Made by a program: the position numbers and the translations under genes. A stretch of 19,229 nucleotides of DNA from JABWCQ01 sp964530625 (GTDB lineage Bacteria > Electryoneota > RPQS01): contig CAZHAK010000039.1 of the NCBI GenBank assembly GCA_964530625.1, forward strand, positions 1 to 19,229, in the 5' to 3' direction. This document shows positions 8,209 through 14,640 of this stretch, piece by piece. A model generated the notes under the pieces. That model was not told the origin of the DNA. It saw only the letters and a program-made list of their open reading frames with translations, and searched no databases. Position 1 is the stretch's first letter. Each line of letters begins with the position of its first letter.

Positions 8209-9024
8209 TTAGCGAATCAGATTCGATTTAAGCGCTCGCAGAGGATCCAATAGAAAGAAGTTAAGATAAGCAGCGACAACGGACAAAAACGGCGCATTGA
8301 TTTTCTTCAAGAGTAAGCTTAGGCTCGCAAGTTTGCGCCGCTGCTTGCGAAAGGTGCCGTGTCCGCCGAGCGACGCAGAGACTTTGTGCCAGAGTTTGGC
8401 GGATGGAACATAGCGCGTTTCAAATCCATGCGCTTTGGCTCGCAGACAAAACTCAACGTCTTCGTAATAGAGTTTGAAGTCATCATCGAGTACACCTACA
8501 CGATCAATCACTTTTTGCGGAATCCAAAGCGCGCATCCTGTGCCCCAATCTGTTGGCTCGTCAAGGTCAAACTGACCCTTGTCAAGCTGTCGAATACCTC
8601 GGTGGGCGATGCGGCCCTTTTTCCAGATTCCACCAGCATACCAGATTTTGTTCCGGTCCGCAGCATAGAGTATTTTCGGACAGAGAAGCTGAACTGGAAA
8701 CTCCTCAGAAGCCTTGCGCAGTTCAATCAGCAATTGCGGGTCGACGAGCGTGTCATTGTTCAGTAGCAGCACCGTCTCGCATCCGTCCGCCTGTGCCGTT
8801 TGAATCCCGACGTTGTTCCCACCGGCAAAGAGCAAATTCTTTCCGGTTTCCACGAGGCTAATCTCGGGACCGAACTCCTGTCGCAGTGTTTCAACACTCT
8901 TGTCCGTGGAGCCGTTGTCCACAACATACACCTTGGCCCACATGGGAGCGGGCAAAAGCGACTTCAGGCAATCGCGCGTGTCCGCCAGTCCGTTCCAGTT
9001 GAGAATGATTACGCCGAGTTTCAA
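8209..9024 (-). CDS. Glycosyltransferase family 2 (rhamnosyltransferase-like)
   Basis: A 271-residue GT-A fold glycosyltransferase. The nucleotide-sugar site is seen in VIILNWNG (5-12), VVDNGSTD (34-41) and the metal-binding LLLNNDTLVDP (87-96, D91 in the DxD-like position). The acceptor-side motif YYEDVEFCLRAKAHGF (187-201) includes the ED pair typical of WbbL/rhamnosyl-type GT2 enzymes. The C-terminus (about 244-265) is hydrophobic and probably lies against the membrane. The start must be TTG at 9024, because the first conserved strand begins at residue 4; the SD is poor. It starts 7 bases after the stop of the large barrel gene and ends 8 bases before the amidase. The sugar and acceptor cannot be read from sequence; LPS core, O-antigen or another envelope glycan are all possible. 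Confidence 0.9.
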   Translation of the reverse strand: MKLGVIILNWNGLADTRDCLKSLLPAPMWAKVYVVDNGSTDKSVETLRQEFGPEISLVETGKNLLFAGGNNVGIQTAQADGCETVLLLNNDTLVDPQLLIELRKASEEFPVQLLCPKILYAADRNKIWYAGGIWKKGRIAHRGIRQLDKGQFDLDEPTDWGTGCALWIPQKVIDRVGVLDDDFKLYYEDVEFCLRAKAHGFETRYVPSAKLWHKVSASLGGHGTFRKQRRKLASLSLLLKKINAPFLSVVAAYLNFFLLDPLRALKSNLIR

Positions 9025-9031
9025 AAGGAGA

Positions 9032-10678
9032 TTACCGGCGATAGGAAAAAGCTAAGGCATACTCGGCAACGTCATCGCTGTTTTCGCGCCGGGTGTGAGC
9101 GAATTTTGTGCGCACAGTCCAATTGCCAAAATAAGCGGTCAGCCAGGCCGACACTCGGTTGCCGTTTCCGGAAAATGTTTCCAGCGGATATGCGCCCAAG
9201 ATGGTCGGTTCGTAAATCAAAATCTGTGACTCCAAGCCGTCTAAGCTGAAGACAGCGACCCGGAGGCCGGGGCGAATCATTCCTTCGTTGCGAATCGCTT
9301 GCAAGTGCAGATAGTTTCCGGACATCGCGGAGTTTTCAGAACTCAGAGAGTGTCGGCGATATTCGCTACGGAGTGACCAAACCAGTAATCTTGTCCAGAC
9401 AGGTTCGACTCGCAGAGACTGAATACGACGATCTATCGTTTGCCCGTCACGGTTCTCATTTCTTACAATATAGGAAGCGCGGGTGTCAACACTTGCGTTT
9501 GCGGCGGCTTTGAATGTCCAACCGACGGTCGCTTCGTCGCTTTGCCGCACGGGAGTAACAGTAGCCGTGGCTGCGGGTGTGCGATTACTGCGGATGTCTA
9601 AACTGAAATCATGTGCTCCGCGCTCGGTTCCGAGCCTTGTGCCGATGATTCGGGCATTGCGAAATGGCTCGCCAAAGCTGAACGAGCCCTGACTTCGGAG
9701 CGCATAGTAGTTCGGAGCGGCATACATGGCGTAAAACGCTCCGCGCCACTGTTCCGTTCCCTGCGACAGAATGGCAGACCATGCGGTGTGAGCGCCGGAG
9801 CGAGCAGCTTCCGCGCTGACGACTGTCCCTGCCCAATGGCCCGAAGCGAAAACTGACTCGGAATGATGCGCGGGCCCGACGTTCGCCAAATCAGGGCTGA
9901 AGCTGCTACTCTGAGCCAGAAGGCCAATCGAAATTCGATCGCTCTCCAATCGTGCGCTTACGCCTGCAGAACGCTCTTCAATATTGTCTCTCATGAGAAG
10001 TCCCGTTCGCGTTGAAGGATTCAACAATCCCGTCAACGAAGCAGATTCATCTCCGGTGTTGCCATTCCACTCACGATAATTCCCAAAGACCGCTCCATGA
10101 ACACGGCCAAGCTGTTTTTCGATGGCCGCGCCGCGCAGCCAATTAGCTTCACGGGAGGTCGCGCGCGGAACAACTCCTTTGCTTGGAGCAATCGCTGAAT
10201 TTCGAAAGAAAGAAAAGCTGCGGGCCGAACCGAAGGCGCTGCTGGCAAGTATGCCATGTCCCCAATCAATCTGATATGTTCCCAAAGTGAACTCTATCTC
10301 GGACGGCTCATGTTTGCCCGCGATAGTCAAGTGCAGTTCGTCGAGTGTGCGCGGATCGTGGACACGGCGAATAGCCAACACATCCGTGCGGAGCTGCTTT
10401 CCGGATAAAGTTGTGACTCGGCTGCGCGCCCAAGTATCACTCCACGAGAGTGAGTTCGACACGGGCATTGTCCACATTAATGAAGATTGAAAGCGCACGC
10501 GCTCACGGGAACCAGCCAAGTTCAGAACAGGTATTAAGAACGGGCCGGGCCTCCATTCCAGAGAATCCAGCACGGGCGATTCGCCGTCCGCCGAAGAGAT
10601 CACGTCTTCAATCCAACTCTCAGACGCTTGCGCCCAGAGAATCATCGGCATAAACACGAGAAGCGAAACCCAGCGCAC
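9032..10678 (-). CDS. Large outer-membrane beta-barrel protein, unknown function, related to barrels of HHH-barrel proteins
   Basis: A 548-residue secreted protein with signal peptide MRWVSLLVFMPMILWAQA (cleavage after residue 18). The body is regular alternating beta-strand sequence rich in R, S, W and Y, ending in a strand (YALAFSYRR), as expected for an outer-membrane barrel. The segment LGTYQIDWGHGILASSAFG (132-150) and the following APSKGVVPRATSREANWLRG resemble, from memory, the barrel part of FCB-group proteins that carry a ComEA-like helix-hairpin-helix (HHH) region before the barrel. I see no clear HHH here, only a short acidic region (19-45). The start is GTG at 10678, one base after the upstream barrel stop. 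It is probably cotranscribed with that barrel and the GT2 gene. Function is unknown. Confidence 0.72.
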   Translation of the reverse strand: MRWVSLLVFMPMILWAQASESWIEDVISSADGESPVLDSLEWRPGPFLIPVLNLAGSRERVRFQSSLMWTMPVSNSLSWSDTWARSRVTTLSGKQLRTDVLAIRRVHDPRTLDELHLTIAGKHEPSEIEFTLGTYQIDWGHGILASSAFGSARSFSFFRNSAIAPSKGVVPRATSREANWLRGAAIEKQLGRVHGAVFGNYREWNGNTGDESASLTGLLNPSTRTGLLMRDNIEERSAGVSARLESDRISIGLLAQSSSFSPDLANVGPAHHSESVFASGHWAGTVVSAEAARSGAHTAWSAILSQGTEQWRGAFYAMYAAPNYYALRSQGSFSFGEPFRNARIIGTRLGTERGAHDFSLDIRSNRTPAATATVTPVRQSDEATVGWTFKAAANASVDTRASYIVRNENRDGQTIDRRIQSLRVEPVWTRLLVWSLRSEYRRHSLSSENSAMSGNYLHLQAIRNEGMIRPGLRVAVFSLDGLESQILIYEPTILGAYPLETFSGNGNRVSAWLTAYFGNWTVRTKFAHTRRENSDDVAEYALAFSYRR

Positions 10679-10679
10679 G

Positions 10680-11519
10680 CTATCGCAGGAATACGTCGAG
10701 CCCGGCGGCGTGACTGGCTCCTAAGTCCCGATGCCAAAGCAAGGCATAGTGCAGTTCCACGACGCGGTGACGGAGCGTGAATCCAGCTGTGTATTCGGCA
10801 GGATTGAAGCGTGTCCCTCCGCGTATGATAAGCGCTTTCAAAAGTCTTGTGTTGACTCCGGCGCGGACTTCCATGGGCCAACCCGGTTGCTGTTCAATTT
10901 CAATCGCGACGTCTGTTCTGTCGTCCGCCTGAAATAGAAGGCCCGCGGCGAGAGATTGTGGCAATTCGTCTTCGTAGTTCGACAGCTTTGTAGCAAGTAC
11001 GTTGTTCCAGACCGCACCGGCGGACAAGTCTGAACTCAGGCTAACCACGACGCCGAGATTCACAATGCCCGCTTGGCCGCTGGGCAATCCGCCAATGCTC
11101 AAGTGATAAAGAGACGAGGAAAGTCCGGCGCGTATGTCTGAGGTGATATGAAAGCTGCCGGAAGTGGAGAAACGCGACTCTGAATAGTTGTCGTCTCCGC
11201 TCTGGCCGTACGAGGCGCCAAAATCCAGTTTCTGAACAGGAAACAGAGCTACGACCTGCTTGCTGGTGAGTTCGGCAAGTCCGTAGGGTTGATCCCACCA
11301 CAAACTGAGCCCCTGCCTGCCTGATACGGCGGGATTGGCTAGAAATCCACCCATCCGGCTTTGCACCAAACCAGCGCGACCCATCGCCGCGGAAGCAGGG
11401 TCCGAAGGTAATCTTTCAAATGCGGAAAAAGCGGGTAAAACGAGAAAAATGCAGAGAGACGCGACTAAACAGCACCCCGCCTTGACAATCCCCCCGCCAA
11501 TCCTTATACTCTCCGGCAT
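10680..11519 (-). CDS. Outer-membrane beta-barrel protein, PorV-like
   Basis: A 279-residue predicted outer-membrane protein. A hydrophobic signal (about 11-33, ending PAFSA) precedes RLPSDPASAAMGRAGL and then LANPAVS, the degenerate form of the SAR-x-LGMGGA ... NPA opening of PorV-type barrels. Amphipathic strands fill the rest. Two in-frame ATGs exist, 11519 and 11552. I favour 11519: it needs a shorter n-region, has GGGTG just upstream, and a possible -10 (AATAAT, 11551-11556) would start transcription after the ATG at 11552. The ATG at 11519 overlaps, on opposite strands, the ATG of the plus-strand PorD-like gene, whose promoter lies inside this gene's signal-peptide codons. It is the first gene of the long minus-strand envelope run. 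Substrate unknown. Confidence 0.75.
   Translation of the reverse strand: MPESIRIGGGIVKAGCCLVASLCIFLVLPAFSAFERLPSDPASAAMGRAGLVQSRMGGFLANPAVSGRQGLSLWWDQPYGLAELTSKQVVALFPVQKLDFGASYGQSGDDNYSESRFSTSGSFHITSDIRAGLSSSLYHLSIGGLPSGQAGIVNLGVVVSLSSDLSAGAVWNNVLATKLSNYEDELPQSLAAGLLFQADDRTDVAIEIEQQPGWPMEVRAGVNTRLLKALIIRGGTRFNPAEYTAGFTLRHRVVELHYALLWHRDLGASHAAGLDVFLR
11482..11510 (+). promoter_or_regulatory. Sigma70-type promoter of the PorD-like gene
   Basis: A perfect -35 box TTGACA (11482-11487) and a five-of-six -10 box TATACT (11505-11510) are separated by exactly 17 bases. The expected start of transcription, about 7 bases after the -10, falls at 11516-11518, on or just before the ATG at 11518. No SD precedes that ATG, so the mRNA should be leaderless. 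The whole promoter lies within the coding sequence of the divergent barrel gene. Confidence 0.82.
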
Positions 11520-12372
11520 GAGGTACACCCATTTACTTAGGATCGCGGCCATTATTCTGGCTGTTTGCTTTGGCCGACCAGCTCACTCACAGCTTATCTA
11601 TCCGGAGGTGACCGTTGATCTCCAGCGGCTGCCTGAGGAAGCGCAAGTTAAGCTGCGCGGGATAGATTCGGTATTGACGCAATACATCGAAGAAGGACGT
11701 CATCCGTGGAATCGTGATGACGGAGGGTACGATCTTCCGGTGCAGATCAGTCTGTATTTCACTGAGTATAGTCCGAATCCGCAAGAAGACAAATACAAGG
11801 CTAACTTAATCGTCACCAACAAGCGGGACGCGCGATACGATGACAAACGACTCGAGTTCGGACTGCGAACACCCTACCAGCCTAACCAGGGGAGTTTCGA
11901 TTCGTTCTTCAGCATTATCGAGTTCTACATTTGGGTGTTGGTCGGCAACGAAGAAGATAAGTATGAAAAATTAGGCGGGAACCGGTACTTCGACAAGGCA
12001 CGGCAGATTCAATTGTCCAGCACGTCGTCAATCTATTATTTTGGCTGGGACAAACGAAGTGACTTATTACGCGAACTGACTGCAGACGCAAACAAGTCTT
12101 ACCGCGAATTCGAGTTCTTCTATCACACCGCTCTCTACTACGACGAACAGCGGCGATATGAGGATGCGAAGGCATATTTACACTACGCCTTGCTGAAGCT
12201 GGACTTGCTGTTAATAGACAAGCGAGCGGAGATTCTTGAAACAGAGCACAGTAATCTTGCCGTTGCTCTAAAGAACTGCAACTACGAGCGAGGAATCGAA
12301 GCTTTGCGTAGAATGGATCCGGCCCACAAGTCATATTACAACGAACTATTTGGAGAGGCGCAGACCCCGTAG
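11518..12372 (+). CDS. DUF4835 / PorD-like secreted protein
   Basis: A 284-residue exported protein, the only plus-strand gene here. Signal peptide 1-24 (MRYTHLLRIAAIILAVCFGR then PAHS) is followed by a beta-rich region (27-115), a hydrophobic pair SFDSFFSIIEFYIWVLVG (126-143), GGNRYFDKARQI (153-164), GWDKRSDLLREL (176-187) and a helical region YEDAKAYLHYALLKLDLLL (214-232). This order of motifs is that of DUF4835, named PorD in type IX secretion annotations of Bacteroidota; I recognise it from the pattern, not a search. A longer reading from 11335 is possible but lacks a signal peptide and ignores the promoter at 11482-11510. Translation is predicted to be leaderless from ATG 11518. In Bacteroidota, DUF4835 genes often sit near coaBC and recN, which are absent here. 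A role with the divergent PorV-like barrel is inference. Confidence 0.82.
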   Translation: MRYTHLLRIAAIILAVCFGRPAHSQLIYPEVTVDLQRLPEEAQVKLRGIDSVLTQYIEEGRHPWNRDDGGYDLPVQISLYFTEYSPNPQEDKYKANLIVTNKRDARYDDKRLEFGLRTPYQPNQGSFDSFFSIIEFYIWVLVGNEEDKYEKLGGNRYFDKARQIQLSSTSSIYYFGWDKRSDLLRELTADANKSYREFEFFYHTALYYDEQRRYEDAKAYLHYALLKLDLLLIDKRAEILETEHSNLAVALKNCNYERGIEALRRMDPAHKSYYNELFGEAQTP

Positions 12373-12383
12373 GAGGAAATATA

Positions 12384-12404
12384 GACAAACCACCCCGGTT
12401 TGTC
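12384..12404. terminator. Hairpin after the PorD-like gene; possible terminator of lexA-side transcripts
   Basis: A perfect 8-bp inverted repeat, GACAAACC at 12384-12391 and GGTTTGTC at 12397-12404, with a 5-base loop. Read in the minus direction the stem is followed by TATATTTCC, a moderately U-rich tail, so it may act on transcripts leaving lexA. In the plus direction no U-tract follows. Confidence 0.45.
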
Positions 12405-12431
12405 AAGCCGCTACGAACTCTATCTTAAACA

Positions 12432-12456
12432 GAATCCGGCTCTTCGAGCCGGATTC
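12432..12456. terminator. Bidirectional hairpin between convergent genes
   Basis: A perfect 11-bp stem (GAATCCGGCTC at 12432-12442, GAGCCGGATTC at 12446-12456) with a TTC loop lies midway between the convergent ends of the PorD-like gene and lexA. The tails are only modestly U-rich (GTTGCTTT in the plus direction, TTGTTTAAG-like in the minus direction). Position and stability favour a shared terminator, perhaps helped by Rho. Confidence 0.7.
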
Positions 12457-12484
12457 GTTGCTTTAGAAAGATCTTATCCAGAGC

Positions 12485-13111
12485 TTAAAACTTGCGCATC
12501 AAGCCCACAACTTTGCCAAGAATCTGAAAACCGGGAGTTCCGGTTTCGACGATTATCGGCTTGAAGCGGGTGTTGGCAGGCTCGAGCAGAATTCTGGCGC
12601 CAACCGGCTTATAATACTTAACCGTGGCCTCATCCCCAATCATGGCAACCACGATATCGCCTGAATCCGCTGTTCTTTGCGGCCGGGCAAAAATCACGTC
12701 GCCTTCACGAATTCCCGCATCTATCATGGATTCGCCACGGACTCGAAGCGCAAAAGTGTCATCCGTCGGCGCGATAGACTTATCCACCAATACCCTGCCC
12801 TCATGATTTTCCGTAGCTGTAATTGGTACACCGGCGGCAATTCGACCCAAAACAGGGACTTCCCGGATATCTGAACGCATATTCGGCTTCATCGAACGCT
12901 CGGTCAGCTCAATGCCGCGCGACAGCATCGGGCTTCTTTCGAGAAAGCCCTTTCTCACCAGCGCATCGAGCACATAGCGCACCCCATTAGTGGAGGTTAC
13001 CCCGATCTCGCTGCCAATCTCCCGCAAAGTAGGCGGGCGGCCCCGGTCACCGATTTCAGATTGAATAAACTCCAGCGCACGCTGTTGTTTTTCTGTAAGT
13101 TGCGTACACAT
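12485..13111 (-). CDS. lexA: LexA SOS repressor / autoprotease
   Basis: LexA represses DNA-damage genes and cleaves itself when RecA is active. From the ATG at 13111 it is 208 residues, the family size. A winged helix-turn-helix covers 1-65 (PPTLREIGSEIGVTS, then TNGVRYVLDALVRKGFL). The cleavage site is A93-G94 in VLGRIAAGVP, and the catalytic pair is S128 (RGESMID) and K165 (ATVKYYKP). In-frame extension to 13180 is rejected: the SD GAGG at 13120-13123 sits 8 bases before this ATG, and the extension would run across the gene's own operator and promoter. It lies downstream of dtd with an 80-base gap holding a dedicated promoter. The SOS box in that promoter points to autoregulation. Confidence 0.96.
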   Translation of the reverse strand: MCTQLTEKQQRALEFIQSEIGDRGRPPTLREIGSEIGVTSTNGVRYVLDALVRKGFLERSPMLSRGIELTERSMKPNMRSDIREVPVLGRIAAGVPITATENHEGRVLVDKSIAPTDDTFALRVRGESMIDAGIREGDVIFARPQRTADSGDIVVAMIGDEATVKYYKPVGARILLEPANTRFKPIIVETGTPGFQILGKVVGLMRKF

Positions 13112-13119
13112 TACTTTGA

Positions 13120-13123
13120 CCTC
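13120..13123 (-). promoter_or_regulatory. Ribosome binding site that fixes the lexA start
   Basis: GAGG on the minus strand, 8 bases before the ATG at 13111, in a TTGAGGTC context. It excludes the longer reading from 13180. Confidence 0.8.
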
Positions 13124-13139
13124 AACATGTAGTTGAACA

Positions 13140-13168
13140 AATCTACAAAACATATGTTCACAAGTCAA
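13140..13168 (-). promoter_or_regulatory. lexA promoter
   Basis: On the minus strand, -35 TTGACT (13163-13168) and -10 TAGATT (13140-13145) are 17 bases apart. Transcription should start near 13133, giving a leader of about 22 bases that contains the GAGG ribosome site. The spacer contains the SOS box at 13148-13159, so bound LexA would block RNA polymerase. Confidence 0.75.
13148..13159. promoter_or_regulatory. LexA operator, Bacillus (Cheo-box) type
   Basis: Minus strand reads GAACATATGTTT, with palindromic core AACATATGTT. This matches the Gram-positive SOS box GAAC-N4-GTTC at all but the last base of the right arm, and the familiar extended consensus at 12 of 14 positions. It lies exactly between the lexA -35 and -10 boxes. 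LexA binding is inferred from position and match; this is not the CTGT-N8-ACAG box of gamma-proteobacteria. Confidence 0.82.
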
Positions 13169-13191
13169 GTACCAGAGCAAACAAACTGCAA

Positions 13192-13644
13192 CTATTTGGA
13201 GAAGGAGTTCCGGTCAAGCACCAAAGTCACCGGGCCGTCATTGGTGAGGTGGACGGCCATCTTGGCACCGAAAACGCCGGTGGCCACGGTCAGCCCTCTG
13301 CTCCGCAGACTCGTCACAAAAGACTCATAAAGAGGTATCGCGATCTCAGGCGGGGCAGCTTCTATGAAGCTTGGCCGCCTCCCCTTTTGCGCATCGCCCA
13401 ACAACGTAAACTGACTGACAACGAGCGCCGCACCGTTCACATCCTCTAAACTCAAGTTGAATTTTCCCTCCTGATCGGAAAAAATCCGCAACTCGCTGAT
13501 CTTGGCTACCCCCCACTCAATCTCCTTAGGTGTGTCCGCTTGAGCAATACCTAGTAACACGAGCAGTCCGTGCGCAATTTCACCCACCACTTTGCCGTCC
13601 ACTTCAACTTTGGCTTGCGAAACCCTCTGGAGCACGATTCTCAA
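13192..13644 (-). CDS. dtd: D-aminoacyl-tRNA deacylase
   Basis: Dtd removes D-amino acids, and glycine mischarged on tRNA(Ala), from tRNA in the cytosol. From the TTG at 13644 the product is 150 residues and begins MRIVLQRVSQAKVEVDG, the standard family start. The two active-site motifs are SQFTL (77-81) and NDGPVT (135-140). A longer in-frame reading to 13686 adds 14 unrelated residues that overlap the upstream gene. The TTG is preferred because GGAG lies 7 bases upstream. The upstream propeller gene's stop (13649-13651) falls between that SD and the TTG, so translation is probably coupled. Its presence in a run with gltX groups two tRNA-charging quality functions. No terminator separates it from the lexA promoter. 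Confidence 0.94.
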   Translation of the reverse strand: MRIVLQRVSQAKVEVDGKVVGEIAHGLLVLLGIAQADTPKEIEWGVAKISELRIFSDQEGKFNLSLEDVNGAALVVSQFTLLGDAQKGRRPSFIEAAPPEIAIPLYESFVTSLRSRGLTVATGVFGAKMAVHLTNDGPVTLVLDRNSFSK

Positions 13645-13648
13645 CTTC

Positions 13649-14629
13649 CTACTCCAGAAAAGACATGCATTGCGGAATCGGCTCAACGCGAATTGTATCC
13701 GTCACCTGCGGCGGAGTCGAATAGGGATCGAGTCTCAAAATGTAACTTTCAGTAGGGCAAATGGCAAAGAACGCGGCGCTGGCGGCAGAGTATCTGGGTC
13801 GGATCGCACTTGTTCCGAGCTGCACGGGAAAGCTCTGTCTTGCAACAAGATCCAAGAGCGTGGACATCCCGTCGGTCGAGTCTGCGCTAAGAAGGTAATG
13901 ACCATCTGTTGAAACGGCCAAATCTATAATCGACCCAGAAATGTCGAATGAGTCAATCTGGACTCCGGTTGTCGCGTCCAGCACAAACAGCAATTGAAGG
14001 TCAGGTAAAGCACAATATCCTCTTACTCCGTCAGGTGAAAACTCGATATCCGTGCAGCGCGACGGCATAGGTATTCGCAGCACTTCAAAGAACCCTTCCT
14101 GTTGGACGACTCGAATCGAGTTATCACCGCGACAAGTAATCCAGGCATCCAGTTCATTGTGCGGTCGCAATCGGAGCCTGCGTGGGCTGGGACCTGTAAA
14201 ATGTGTATCAGCGTCAACCGCGTTGGTGGCGATCCGAAAGTAGCGAGAGTTGTTCGTCAAGAGATGCGCCGTTAAGCCATTCCGCGAAAGCCGCAAGTCA
14301 ATGGGAGTTCCTCCAATCGACAATTGTTCAAGTCTGTCAGCTTCAGGAAGCGAGAATACGGCCAAGGCTCCAGTTTCGTTGTCTGCGGCAATAAATCTCG
14401 ATCCACCCGGCACAAGCTCGAGAGCCGTGGCCCATCCCGTCATTTGTTCGGTGCGAATGACCTGCAAATCATTGAGATCAAAAAAGGCCAGCTCACCCCC
14501 CACCGCACTGGCAATCAAGCCAAAGGGAGGAGTAAGCTGGCCGCACTCTTCGCAACCATTGCTTTTGGGTCGGCAACTCACCACGGCACTGAGCGTGAGC
14601 AGCCAAAAAATTGTCCGGCTATTCAGCAG
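13649..14629 (-). CDS. Beta-propeller-like lipoprotein, function unknown, probably starting at CTG
   Basis: The shortest standard reading starts at GTG 14584 and gives 311 residues beginning VSCRPKSNG. In-frame sequence upstream, after a TGA at 14645-14647, encodes NSRTIFWLLTLSAVVSC, a lipoprotein signal with an AVVSC lipobox. The only start-like codons before it are CTG at 14629 and 14626, following GGGAGGGG at 14633-14640. I therefore extend to 14629 (326 residues). The mature N-terminus has a CEEC pair. The body shows repeated blades of about 40 residues (FFDLNDLQVI, LAVFSLPEADRLEQLSIGGTPIDLRLSRNG, TDIEFSPDGVRGYCALPDLQLLFVLDATTG, IIDLAVSTDGHYLLSADSTDG), typical of YVTN/WD40-like propellers. 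It starts about 10 bases after the ribBA stop and runs into dtd. Its partner is unknown, and a link to flavin metabolism is not shown. Confidence 0.78.
   Translation of the reverse strand: MLNSRTIFWLLTLSAVVSCRPKSNGCEECGQLTPPFGLIASAVGGELAFFDLNDLQVIRTEQMTGWATALELVPGGSRFIAADNETGALAVFSLPEADRLEQLSIGGTPIDLRLSRNGLTAHLLTNNSRYFRIATNAVDADTHFTGPSPRRLRLRPHNELDAWITCRGDNSIRVVQQEGFFEVLRIPMPSRCTDIEFSPDGVRGYCALPDLQLLFVLDATTGVQIDSFDISGSIIDLAVSTDGHYLLSADSTDGMSTLLDLVARQSFPVQLGTSAIRPRYSAASAAFFAICPTESYILRLDPYSTPPQVTDTIRVEPIPQCMSFLE
13652..13655 (-). promoter_or_regulatory. Ribosome binding site that fixes the dtd TTG start
   Basis: GGAG on the minus strand, 7 bases before the TTG at 13644. It is embedded in the last codons of the upstream gene. 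Confidence 0.75.
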
Positions 14630-14632
14630 GAA

Positions 14633-14640
14633 CCCCTCCC
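14633..14640 (-). promoter_or_regulatory. Strong ribosome binding site before the propeller lipoprotein
   Basis: GGGAGGGG on the minus strand, overlapping the ribBA stop codon by one base. It is placed 5-8 bases before two CTG codons and 49 bases before the first GTG, so it supports a CTG start. Confidence 0.55.

Noticed and set aside
11335..11517. N-terminal extension of the PorD-like gene
   Set aside because: It would bury the signal peptide, lies antisense to the barrel gene and precedes the promoter at 11482-11510.
13112..13180. N-terminal extension of lexA
   Set aside because: It runs through the lexA operator and promoter; the SD at 13120-13123 and the family start support 13111.
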